Shown one piece after another: positions 16,736 to 22,937 of a stretch of DNA of 39,453 nt. The stretch covers positions 1-39,453 of the forward strand of contig JAFXYF010000002.1 of the NCBI GenBank assembly GCA_017541885.1. Reading direction: 5' to 3'. This stretch comes from Bacilli bacterium. Its GTDB lineage: Bacteria; Bacillota_I; Bacilli_A; RF39; UBA660. Numbering within the stretch: position 1 is the stretch's first letter; each line of letters opens with the position of its first letter. The notes below the pieces were generated by a model, which did no database searches, was not told the DNA's origin, and saw nothing but the letters and a program-made list of their open reading frames with translations. A program made the translations under genes and the position numbers.

Positions 16736-16745
16736 CTGTTTTTTT
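16724..16745 (+). terminator. Terminator of the purine permease, overlapping the convergent tcdA end
   Basis: ACAGCT (16724-16729) pairs with AGCTGT (16734-16739) around a 4-base loop, followed by a run of seven T. The hairpin contains the permease stop codon and the last codons of convergent tcdA. Confidence 0.75.
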
Positions 16746-17422
16746 ATGAATTCACGAACTATGTAACTAGCAATTAATAATCCTGCTGCGGGAGGTACAA
16801 ATGCACTACTTCCAGGAGTTCTATCATGAGTCTTTATAGGTAATTCTTCAGAACATAGTACCATTACCTTTTTATTAATTCTTTCATCTTTTACAAACTT
16901 TCGAATGATTCTTGCTAAAGGATCATTTTTTGTTTTTAATACATCAATTATTTCTAACTTGCTAGGATCTAATTTATTACCAGTTCCCATACTACTAATA
17001 AAAGGTATTCCTCGTTTTATGCATTCTCTTATTACACCCTTTTTAGTAGTCATAGTGTCACATGCATCTACAAAATAATCTATATCATTATTAAATAATA
17101 AATCTAAATTATTACTATCAATAAACTCACTAATCTTAATAACTTCACAATTAGGATTAATATCTTTAATTCTATTTTCTAAAACATCTACTTTTAGTTT
17201 TCCAATAGTAGAGTCTAAAGCAATAATTTGTCGATTAATATTAGTAATATCAATCTTATCAAAATCACAAATGATTAATTTACCAATACCACTTCTTACA
17301 AGTGACTCGACAACATATCCTCCTACTCCACCACAGCCCAATACTAAAACTGTTTTTTTATTTAATAAAGTAAGATTTTCATTGCCAACAATTTTTTCTA
17401 ATCTTGAAAATCTCTCATTCAT
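16730..17422 (-). CDS. tcdA: tRNA threonylcarbamoyladenosine dehydratase (TcdA/YrvM)
   Basis: This E1-like ThiF-fold enzyme uses ATP to cyclise t6A37 in tRNA to ct6A. The 230 residues contain ERFSRLEKIVG at the start, the nucleotide-binding VLGCGGVGGYVVESLVRSGIG (about 26-46), the acidic CDFDKIDITNINRQ, DACDTMTTK and the late SSMGTGNKLDP. These pick out the TcdA/CsdL branch rather than MoeB or ThiF, which carry more zinc Cys. In Bacillus the orthologue lies next to hisS-aspS; here it is about 4 kb away. It starts 2 bases after the preceding gene's stop and overlaps the convergent permease by 6 bases. Confidence 0.9.
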   Translation of the reverse strand: MNERFSRLEKIVGNENLTLLNKKTVLVLGCGGVGGYVVESLVRSGIGKLIICDFDKIDITNINRQIIALDSTIGKLKVDVLENRIKDINPNCEVIKISEFIDSNNLDLLFNNDIDYFVDACDTMTTKKGVIRECIKRGIPFISSMGTGNKLDPSKLEIIDVLKTKNDPLARIIRKFVKDERINKKVMVLCSEELPIKTHDRTPGSSAFVPPAAGLLIASYIVREFIKKQL

Positions 17423-17424
17423 TT

Positions 17425-18228
17425 TTATTCCCCATCTTCCATTCTTTTAATATATTGTTTTTGCTTAGAATCATGTACATGTCTTAAAGACAATGGTCTA
17501 TCATATACTATTTTACTAATATAAGAAATCTTAGTATATATATCCGCATTAGATTTAGCCATTCTATAATATTTCTTTAAATTGCGATAATCTCTTGTAT
17601 TAATAGAACTCAAAGCTCTTAAAGTATCTTGTAAACTCTCTTCCGCAATAGTAGTATCAGAAAGTACTGTGCATTCAAAATGATTTAAAAAGTCTGCAGT
17701 CTCAGGTAAATCAGTAAGTCCAGCTTCTCTAAACTTTTCTCCCCATCTATCAGTATTTCTCTCTTCTTTAACTATTCTTTGTAACATACTAATTCTATCA
17801 GTATCAAGATTCTTATCAATACCTAAATCATGAAAAGAAACATATCTTCCTCTTCCAGGTTTATCAGGTATTTCACATTGCATATCAGTAATAGTCTTAC
17901 TATATAATGCATCAAGTTCATCATTTACCTTCTTAGGAGGTTGAGGTACTTTATATACATCAAAATATTTATTAGAATCATTAAAACGAGTAGTAACTAA
18001 AAAGTTTCTAGGAAATAAAATAGACTTACTACGAATGAAGTCTATTGGGGCATTAATATCTCTAGATTGATGAAAACTTGAGTCAGAGAACTTTTCTCTA
18101 TTAACAATTATTTCTCCTTCTTTTGCTTCATCTGCATAGACTCCTCTTCTAACCTTCTCCGCACCTTTTAATTTTATCTCAACATTCATAACACGTTTAT
18201 TATTCACAATCGGTAATATTAACATCAT
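17425..18228 (-). CDS. Unrecognised soluble protein
   Basis: This protein of about 267 residues, starting MMLILPIVNNKRV, matches no family I can name. It is charged, has no signal peptide and no membrane segment; the middle is rich in Asp, Arg and Lys, with helical-looking stretches such as EESLQDTLRALSSINTRDYR. It may be cytoplasmic. The start follows GAGGTGATC (ATG 18226-18228, or the next ATG at 18223-18225). The frame stays open for 147 bases further upstream, but that stretch encodes the terminator and body of a structured RNA and has no ribosome site. Its own promoter (18249-18277) overlaps the RNA's T-run. It is probably cotranscribed with tcdA. Confidence 0.7.
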   Translation of the reverse strand: MMLILPIVNNKRVMNVEIKLKGAEKVRRGVYADEAKEGEIIVNREKFSDSSFHQSRDINAPIDFIRSKSILFPRNFLVTTRFNDSNKYFDVYKVPQPPKKVNDELDALYSKTITDMQCEIPDKPGRGRYVSFHDLGIDKNLDTDRISMLQRIVKEERNTDRWGEKFREAGLTDLPETADFLNHFECTVLSDTTIAEESLQDTLRALSSINTRDYRNLKKYYRMAKSNADIYTKISYISKIVYDRPLSLRHVHDSKQKQYIKRMEDGE

Positions 18229-18248
18229 GATCACCTCATATAAAGCAT

Positions 18249-18277
18249 ATTTTAACATATAACCCTTTTTTAGACAA
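18249..18277 (-). promoter_or_regulatory. Promoter of the unrecognised gene and tcdA
   Basis: TTGTCT (18272-18277) and TAAAAT (18249-18254) on the minus strand are 17 bases apart, with TG one base before the -10 (TGTTAAAAT). The promoter begins right after the RNA's terminator T-run, which makes the RNA and the gene separate transcription units. Confidence 0.6.
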
Positions 18278-18278
18278 T

Positions 18279-18475
18279 AAAAAAAGTCAGAATTGAGATA
18301 CGTCGTCGGCAACGATAAAACCTGTAGCGTATGTGCAGGTGGGTGTCCATACGTCATCATTAGGATCCTTAACAATGCATTTTTTAATTAAGTATTCAAC
18401 ACCGATGACTTTGATCCGGACTCCCGTATCGTTATTATAGTCGGTTTTAATTGAGCCTGTTCGTATCTCTCTGAC
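18279..18475 (-). ncRNA. Candidate stand-alone structured RNA, about 197 nt, family not recognised
   Basis: This is a GC-richer island between two AT-rich genes. A promoter upstream predicts +1 at 18475, and exactly there begins a closing stem: 18470-18475 pairs with 18286-18291, and 18462-18469 (GAGATACG) pairs perfectly with 18295-18302, with a 3-base bulge. Seven T follow, so the closing stem doubles as the terminator. Inside, 18404-18409 pairs with 18353-18358 (GTCATC/GATGAC) and 18328-18333 with 18348-18353. Two further crossing helices are possible: 18443-18448 with 18317-18322, and 18427-18433 with 18311-18317. Length and end pairing recall 6S RNA, but crossing helices do not. A 59-codon frame also runs through it but has no start codon. 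Confidence 0.65.
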
Positions 18476-18481
18476 AATTAT

Positions 18482-18511
18482 ATTATATCACACTAAAATT
18501 GACCCCTACAA
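18482..18511 (-). promoter_or_regulatory. Promoter of the structured RNA
   Basis: The minus strand has an extended -10 TGATATAAT (18482-18490) and a weak -35 TTGTAG (18506-18511) at 18 bases. The predicted start, about seven bases downstream, coincides with the first paired base of the RNA at 18475. Confidence 0.65.
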
Positions 18512-18560
18512 GTGTTTTAACAGTTTTTGACAATCATCATATATTACTAAAGGTGATAAA

Positions 18561-19304
18561 ATGCTCTTTAAACACTTAGATATCAACATCTTTTATAAAA
18601 AATATGGTAATAAAAAAAATACTATTTTAATACTCCCAGGATGGGGTAATACATCCCCTACTTTTACAAATATAATAGATAATTTAAAAGATTATTTCAC
18701 AATTTATATTATAGATTATCCAAATTTTGGTAATAGTCCAACTCCTGCAAAATCTCTCACAATATATGACTATGCAGAAATAATAAAAGAATTTATCAAA
18801 GAAAAGAATATAGAACCAATTATTATTGCTCATTCTTTTGGAGGTAGAATTACATCTATCTTAGAAGGTAAATATAAAGTAAAAATAAAAAAGAATATTT
18901 TAATAGATGTAGCCGGTATAAAAAGAAAAAGTATTAAACAATACATTAGAACAATTATTTATAAAATATTAATGAAAATCTCAAGTAAAAAACAAAAAGA
19001 AAAAATAAGAAATAAATTCTCATCAAATGATTATAAAGAATTAAATAATACTATGAAACAAACATTTAAAAATATTATTAAGAAAGATTTAACAAAGTAT
19101 TATAAAAAAATAAATATAGATACTCTAATTATTTGGGGAGAAAAAGATAATGATACTCCTCTAAAAGATGCGAAAAAATTAAATAGAATAATTAAGAATT
19201 CTGGATTAATAATCTTTAAAAAAACAAATCACTACTCATATTTAGAAAAACCATATGAAACAAATTTAATAATAAAAGAATTCATAAAAAAAGATATGGA
19301 TTAG
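18561..19304 (+). CDS. Alpha/beta hydrolase
   Basis: This 247-residue cytoplasmic alpha/beta-hydrolase fold protein has the oxyanion region LPGWGNTSPTF (about 26-36), the nucleophile elbow AHSFGGR (A-H-S-F-G instead of the usual G-x-S-x-G), a Lys-rich lid segment (about 120-170), the acid in WGEKDNDTP and the His in TNHYSYLEKP. The catalytic triad Ser-Asp-His is therefore complete. The substrate is unknown. The ribosome site is AAAGGTGAT. It overlaps the convergent gene at 19301 by 4 bases. No convincing promoter lies in the short upstream stretch, although a TTGACA occurs at 18527-18532. Confidence 0.9.
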   Translation: MLFKHLDINIFYKKYGNKKNTILILPGWGNTSPTFTNIIDNLKDYFTIYIIDYPNFGNSPTPAKSLTIYDYAEIIKEFIKEKNIEPIIIAHSFGGRITSILEGKYKVKIKKNILIDVAGIKRKSIKQYIRTIIYKILMKISSKKQKEKIRNKFSSNDYKELNNTMKQTFKNIIKKDLTKYYKKINIDTLIIWGEKDNDTPLKDAKKLNRIIKNSGLIIFKKTNHYSYLEKPYETNLIIKEFIKKDMD

Positions 19305-19315
19305 GAATCCATATC
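19286..19315 (-). terminator. Terminator of the membrane-anchored protein gene (convergent)
   Basis: A 10-bp perfect stem (19293-19302 with 19306-19315) with a 3-base loop is followed by seven T on the minus strand. It overlaps both convergent stop codons. Confidence 0.85.
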
Positions 19316-19909
19316 TTCTAATTCTTCCATTATAAACTTACCATAAAAGTAAGCTTCACCTTTAATACTATCATCTATCCAAAATTTTATATTTAGATAA
19401 TCATCTGATTTTTCTTTAATCATTCCTGCAGTAATAATCATAGTCTCATCAGTAAATGTTTGTACTGTTTTACCATCTAAAGAATATTTAATCATATGAT
19501 AATCCACTACTTTGTCTTTACAATCACACTTTTCAAACATATCCTCATCTACTGCAAATCTAATTATATAATTTACTTTATGATTAGTATTATTAGAAAA
19601 ATCTAATGTCTTTTGAGGAGATTTAAGTCCCTCTTCATCACTCATAATATTATTAGAAGTAAGAGTAACAGATTGTCCACTTAAAGAAAAACTAGATAAG
19701 TAATAGCTAGGATCATATAATACATAACTATCAACTTTTAATCCTAAGAATACAGATACAGAAATAGTTACCATAAAAACAATCACAAGAAGAAATGTAT
19801 ATAGTCTCTCATGTGCTTTTATTTTAGAAATAGTATGAGATATCTCTTTACCACTATTCTTATTGATATCTTCTTCTGCTAATTTAATTTGTCTAATTTT
19901 CTTAGCCAT
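19301..19909 (-). CDS. Membrane-anchored extracytoplasmic protein of unknown function
   Basis: The 202-residue protein has a charged cytoplasmic segment (MAKKIRQIKLAEEDINKNSG.., about 1-36), one membrane helix (about 37-57) and an outer beta-rich domain with SSFSLSGQSVTLTSNNIM, a Cys pair KCDCKD and GEAYFYGKFIMEE. I do not recognise the family; the outer part looks like a small adhesion or Ig-like domain, loosely reminiscent of TasA/CalY-type domains. The start is ATG 19907-19909, because the GTG 9 bases upstream is part of the ribosome site AAGGTG. It has its own extended -10 promoter and follows a DUF6273-like secreted protein gene, suggesting a surface function. Confidence 0.75.
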   Translation of the reverse strand: MAKKIRQIKLAEEDINKNSGKEISHTISKIKAHERLYTFLLVIVFMVTISVSVFLGLKVDSYVLYDPSYYLSSFSLSGQSVTLTSNNIMSDEEGLKSPQKTLDFSNNTNHKVNYIIRFAVDEDMFEKCDCKDKVVDYHMIKYSLDGKTVQTFTDETMIITAGMIKEKSDDYLNIKFWIDDSIKGEAYFYGKFIMEELEDMDS

Positions 19910-19937
19910 ATCAAACACCTTACTCTACTCTAGAGTA

Positions 19938-19946
19938 ATTATATCA
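19938..19946 (-). promoter_or_regulatory. Extended -10 promoter of the membrane-anchored protein gene
   Basis: The minus strand reads TGATATAAT about 29 bases before the start and directly after the upstream gene's terminator. Confidence 0.6.
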
Positions 19947-19967
19947 AAATCTATATAATTTTAAAAG

Positions 19968-19993
19968 AAAAAAAGTTACGAAAGTAACTTTTT
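19968..19993 (-). terminator. Terminator of the second DUF6273-like gene
   Basis: The 10-bp stem AAAAAGTTAC/GTAACTTTTT (19970-19979 with 19984-19993) has a 4-base loop (TTTC on the minus strand) followed by seven T on the minus strand. Confidence 0.92.
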
Positions 19994-20009
19994 CATTAAT
20001 TTCATCAAA

Positions 20010-21251
20010 CTATCCTAATCTAAAAGCAACATAAGCACTATATCCAGATGTGCAAAATTTAGTCTCCCCATCATAAGTACCACTATCAAAAACAATATAC
20101 ATATTATTATTATATGGAGTTCTTGTTGCACCAGTTCTACGAATCAAAGCCTGATTAACACCGATTCTGATTCCCAATGATTCAAAATAATCAAATTGTC
20201 TAGAATTATTAATAACCCCTGAATCAGTTAATGTCTCGCCAACTATTTCAACAAAATCTAACAAGAATAATTTATCAGTAGTGACAACACTTTCATTATG
20301 ATCAGAATCAGAAGAAACAACATAAGTATCTAAAATGTTGTTTCTAATGATATCTGGTAACAAATTAATTACATCATTATTTAAATATGATCTATATGGT
20401 GATACATCCCACCTATTATTACTAGCACCAAGAGCTGTACAAAAAGGAACTTGTGGATAAGCAATCTGAAACATTTCAACAACAAATCCACAACCAGTTT
20501 GACTAAATCCTGTTTGTGAACATTCTGCTGGTGTAGATGTATTAATTATTCTTAAAGTATTATTAGAACCATCACTTAATTTTATTGTCTTAGTATCACC
20601 AAGATGATAATCTTGAATATTACCAGATCTTATATTTAAAAGAATTGTTTCCATAGAATGTATTTGAAAAAGAGGAACATGATCTACCTCTATAGCATTC
20701 GAGTCCTTTTGAACATAACCTATAGAAAAAGAAAAACTTAATGACTGTGCAGAAGATGGAAGATCTTCTGGAGCAAGATCATTATTGTATTCAATTCTAA
20801 CTTTAATTGACTCAGTAACTCCGGCATTCAACTCTTGGAATTCTAATAACTCTGCTCCATCTGCATATGTAATATTATAATTCAAATATGCTGGCAACTC
20901 TACAAGAGGATTATTATTCATTTTCGAATTAATAGATTCAATCATTGCGTCTATTGTTCCAGCATTTACCACATCAACAGTAAATTCATAATACTCTCCA
21001 GGTTCTTTTAATCTAATATGGTAGCTTACTGTGGTTCCAATTGAATCTATAGATGGTGCTGTAGTGACCTGATCACCTGTAACTGACCCATCAGTTATTT
21101 GAACATTATCAAAATATACATTCCAGTTATTCGCATCAACATCAGTTACTCCATTAATAGAAAGTGTTGTTGTTAGATAAGCATACCCTATTCCAAAACA
21201 CATAATTAATATAGTAATTATAAATATTAGTGATTTTTTCTTTTTTCTCAT
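20010..21251 (-). CDS. Secreted SipW-type signal / DUF6273-like surface protein (second copy)
   Basis: This 413-residue predicted exported protein starts with a basic run (MRKKKKS), a hydrophobic stretch and IGYAYLTTTLSINGV, as in the copy at 7368. The next 150 or so residues are clearly paralogous (NVQITDGSVTGDQVT, YYEFTVDVVNAGTIDAMI, DLAPEDLPSSAQSL, YVQKD). The C-terminal part differs: it contains YHLGDTKTIKLSDGSNNTLR and ends with CTSGYSAYVAFRLG, which I associate with DUF6273 domains. There is no sortase motif and no C-terminal anchor. It is preceded by TGATATAAT and TAGGTGAG and followed by its own terminator. Function is unknown; surface or biofilm matrix roles are inference from the SipW-type N-terminus. 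Confidence 0.75.
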   Translation of the reverse strand: MRKKKKSLIFIITILIMCFGIGYAYLTTTLSINGVTDVDANNWNVYFDNVQITDGSVTGDQVTTAPSIDSIGTTVSYHIRLKEPGEYYEFTVDVVNAGTIDAMIESINSKMNNNPLVELPAYLNYNITYADGAELLEFQELNAGVTESIKVRIEYNNDLAPEDLPSSAQSLSFSFSIGYVQKDSNAIEVDHVPLFQIHSMETILLNIRSGNIQDYHLGDTKTIKLSDGSNNTLRIINTSTPAECSQTGFSQTGCGFVVEMFQIAYPQVPFCTALGASNNRWDVSPYRSYLNNDVINLLPDIIRNNILDTYVVSSDSDHNESVVTTDKLFLLDFVEIVGETLTDSGVINNSRQFDYFESLGIRIGVNQALIRRTGATRTPYNNNMYIVFDSGTYDGETKFCTSGYSAYVAFRLG

Positions 21252-21272
21252 ATACTCACCTACTATATATAA

Positions 21273-21281
21273 ATTATATCA
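21273..21281 (-). promoter_or_regulatory. Extended -10 promoter of the second DUF6273-like gene
   Basis: TGATATAAT on the minus strand is 21 bases before the ATG, with the ribosome site TAGGTGAG between them. The layout is almost the same as for the copy starting at 9398. Confidence 0.65.
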
Positions 21282-21428
21282 TAGGAAAAATACTATTTTG
21301 ATTAGATATATATCATCAATTTACAAATTTGGACGTTTTACTATTATTTTGTTATGTGCTATTCTACCAAAGACATTTGGAATACAAGTGCTTCTTTCTC
21401 AGGGGGTCAACTTTGAGGAGGTGATTTT

Positions 21429-21506
21429 ATGAAAAATAAAGAAATTTATCTTTTTATAATAATCATTTTATTGTTTATAGTAATCTTTGGATTAATTTAT
21501 AGATAA
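21429..21506 (+). CDS. 25-residue hydrophobic peptide (type I toxin-like candidate)
   Basis: The open frame MKNKEIYLFIIIILLF... (25 residues) follows an unusually perfect ribosome site, AGGAGGTGA, seven bases before ATG. Five polar residues precede one membrane helix of about 18, and the C-terminus is Tyr-Arg. This plan (short, single helix, very strong ribosome site, structured leader) matches type I toxin peptides such as TxpA, Fst or Ldr in layout, not in sequence. The aspS transcript or a shorter antisense RNA, terminated at 21508-21538 on the minus strand, would overlap its mRNA 3' end, as in convergent type I systems. It could instead be a harmless small membrane peptide. Confidence 0.55.
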   Translation: MKNKEIYLFIIIILLFIVIFGLIYR

Positions 21507-21507
21507 T

Positions 21508-21538
21508 AAAAAAGCACTTAGTCAAATGACTCAGTGCT
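21508..21538 (-). terminator. Intrinsic terminator of the hisS-aspS transcript (or an antisense RNA)
   Basis: The stem AGCACT-x-AGTCA / TGACT-x-AGTGCT (21513-21524 with 21527-21538, one mismatch) is followed by six T on the minus strand. It lies about 90 bases past aspS and directly behind the peptide stop on the opposite strand. Confidence 0.85.
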
Positions 21539-21624
21539 CATGAAAACCATGAAGCATTTGGTATTACCAAATGTCCTCATATTTAATTTATCATATAAAT
21601 TGTATTATTACAATTTATTTTTTA

Positions 21625-22935
21625 TTATGGAGCTAATCTATTAGGTCCTCTGAATAAGAATTGAGTCTCTTTAATAGAAAGTCCTGTTAGTAACATTGTA
21701 AGTCTATCTACTCCAATTGCAAATCCACCGTGTGGAGGACATCCATATTTGAAGAATTGAAGATAGAACTCAACGTCTTTTCCTAATCCTTTTTCATCTG
21801 CATTCTTCTTTAATTCTTCATATCTATGCTCTCTTTGTGCTCCTGAAGTAATCTCAGTACCTCTCCAAATTAAGTCATATCCTTGAAGTTTTCCATTCTC
21901 ATCTCTCATATGATAGAAAGGACGTTTAGTTGCAGCATAATCAACTACAAACATAAACTCAGAATCAAATTTTTCTTTAGCAAGTTGATAAGTTAATTTT
22001 TCAGCTTCAGCATTCATATCTCCTACATCTTCTTTTGGAATATCAAATCCATATCTATCATGTAGCTCTTGATATAAATCCATAAGTCTCATTCTAGGGA
22101 AAGGTTTCTTTGGAATAATAACTTCATTTCCAAATACTTCTTTAATTTTTTCTCCATATCTTTCCTTAACCTTAGTAAGTCCAGCAATTAATAAATCCTC
22201 TTCTAAACTCATAACATCTTCATAAGAATCAATATAAGAAAACTCTAAGTCGAAAGAAGTAAATTCTGTTGCATGTCTATTTGTATTAGAATTTTCTGCT
22301 CTAAAACAAGGTGCAACTTCAAATATTCTATTCATTCCTGCAGCCATTGCCATTTGTTTATAGAATTGTGGGCTTTGAGCTAAATATGCAGCACGATCAA
22401 AATATTTAACTTCAAATACACTACTTCCAGATTCACTAGCAGCTCCAATTAATTTTGGAGTATGAATCTCAGTAAATCTATTTTCATATAAGAACTCTCT
22501 CATAGCTTCAACAAAACAAGATTCAACTTGTCTAACAAGCATATTCTTCTCATTTCTTAAGTCTATCCAACGATAGTCCATTCTAGTATCAATATTAACA
22601 CCTTCAAGATTATTAAAATCAAAAGGTAAATTTTCTGCTAAACTAGTAACTTCAATATTAGTTGGAATAATTTCCATTCCACCTAATTTAACAGCTTCAT
22701 TTGCTTGTAGAAGTCCTGTTACTTTAACAGTTGATTCTACTGTTGTATTAGCCATAATTTCTAATAAAGGTTGATTCTTTTCTTCACTCTTTTCAAGAGT
22801 CATTTGTACTTTACCAGTATTATCTCTAAGTACAACAAACATAACCCATTTTAAATTACGTATTTCATCTACAAATCCAGAAAAAGAAATCTCTTCTCCT
22901 AAATGTTCTTTTAATTCATCTACATGTATTTTCAT
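21625..22935 (-). CDS. aspS: Aspartyl-tRNA synthetase, archaeal/eukaryotic-type (short form)
   Basis: This class IIb synthetase charges tRNA with Asp. At 436 residues it lacks the GAD insertion of the usual bacterial AspRS (about 590 residues). The N-terminal OB-fold has SGFVDEIRNLKWVMFVVLRD, and the catalytic part has the archaeal-style TPKLIGAASESGSSVF, AQSPQFYKQ, motif 2 FEVAPCFRAENSNTNRH, GTEITSGAQREHRY and motif 3 GGFAIGVDRLTMLLTG. Whether it is discriminating or also aspartylates tRNA(Asn) cannot be told; the residue after GFV, often cited for this, is Asp. An AsnRS of related build is less likely, given the ASESGSS and GAQREHRY motifs and the hisS linkage. It starts 2 bases after hisS. 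Confidence 0.85.
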   Translation of the reverse strand: MKIHVDELKEHLGEEISFSGFVDEIRNLKWVMFVVLRDNTGKVQMTLEKSEEKNQPLLEIMANTTVESTVKVTGLLQANEAVKLGGMEIIPTNIEVTSLAENLPFDFNNLEGVNIDTRMDYRWIDLRNEKNMLVRQVESCFVEAMREFLYENRFTEIHTPKLIGAASESGSSVFEVKYFDRAAYLAQSPQFYKQMAMAAGMNRIFEVAPCFRAENSNTNRHATEFTSFDLEFSYIDSYEDVMSLEEDLLIAGLTKVKERYGEKIKEVFGNEVIIPKKPFPRMRLMDLYQELHDRYGFDIPKEDVGDMNAEAEKLTYQLAKEKFDSEFMFVVDYAATKRPFYHMRDENGKLQGYDLIWRGTEITSGAQREHRYEELKKNADEKGLGKDVEFYLQFFKYGCPPHGGFAIGVDRLTMLLTGLSIKETQFLFRGPNRLAP

Positions 22936-22937
22936 AA

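Larger units (their letters stand above)
21372..21575. repeat. Imperfect inverted repeat enclosing the 25-residue peptide gene
   Basis: The left arm 21372-21394 (GACATTTGG-AATAC-..-GTGCTTC) is complementary to the right arm 21551-21575 (GAAGCATTTG..CCAAATGTC) with two single-base bulges and one G-U pair. In the plus-strand transcript, the 5' leader of the peptide mRNA could therefore pair with its own 3' end. The right arm is also itself a hairpin (CATTTGGT/ACCAAATG). This stretch, 21252-21624, is otherwise noncoding apart from the peptide and the aspS 3' end. Confidence 0.7.

Noticed and set aside
18229..18375. N-terminal extension of the unrecognised protein ending at 17425 by 49 codons
   Set aside because: The stretch has no ribosome site, contains the gene's promoter and the structured RNA's terminator, and a good ribosome site with ATG lies at 18226-18228.
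18289..18478. A 59-codon minus-strand reading frame within the structured RNA region (ends VADDVSQF)
   Set aside because: It has no ATG, GTG or TTG start and no ribosome site; a stop lies just upstream. Its codon use is unlike the neighbours. RNA pairing and promoter evidence explain the region better, though the frame is noted as the main alternative.
18495..18510. GGGGTCAA-type motif near the RNA promoter and again at 21401-21409, considered as insertion-sequence ends
   Set aside because: No transposase, no matching partner end and no target duplication were found; the match is only 8 bases.
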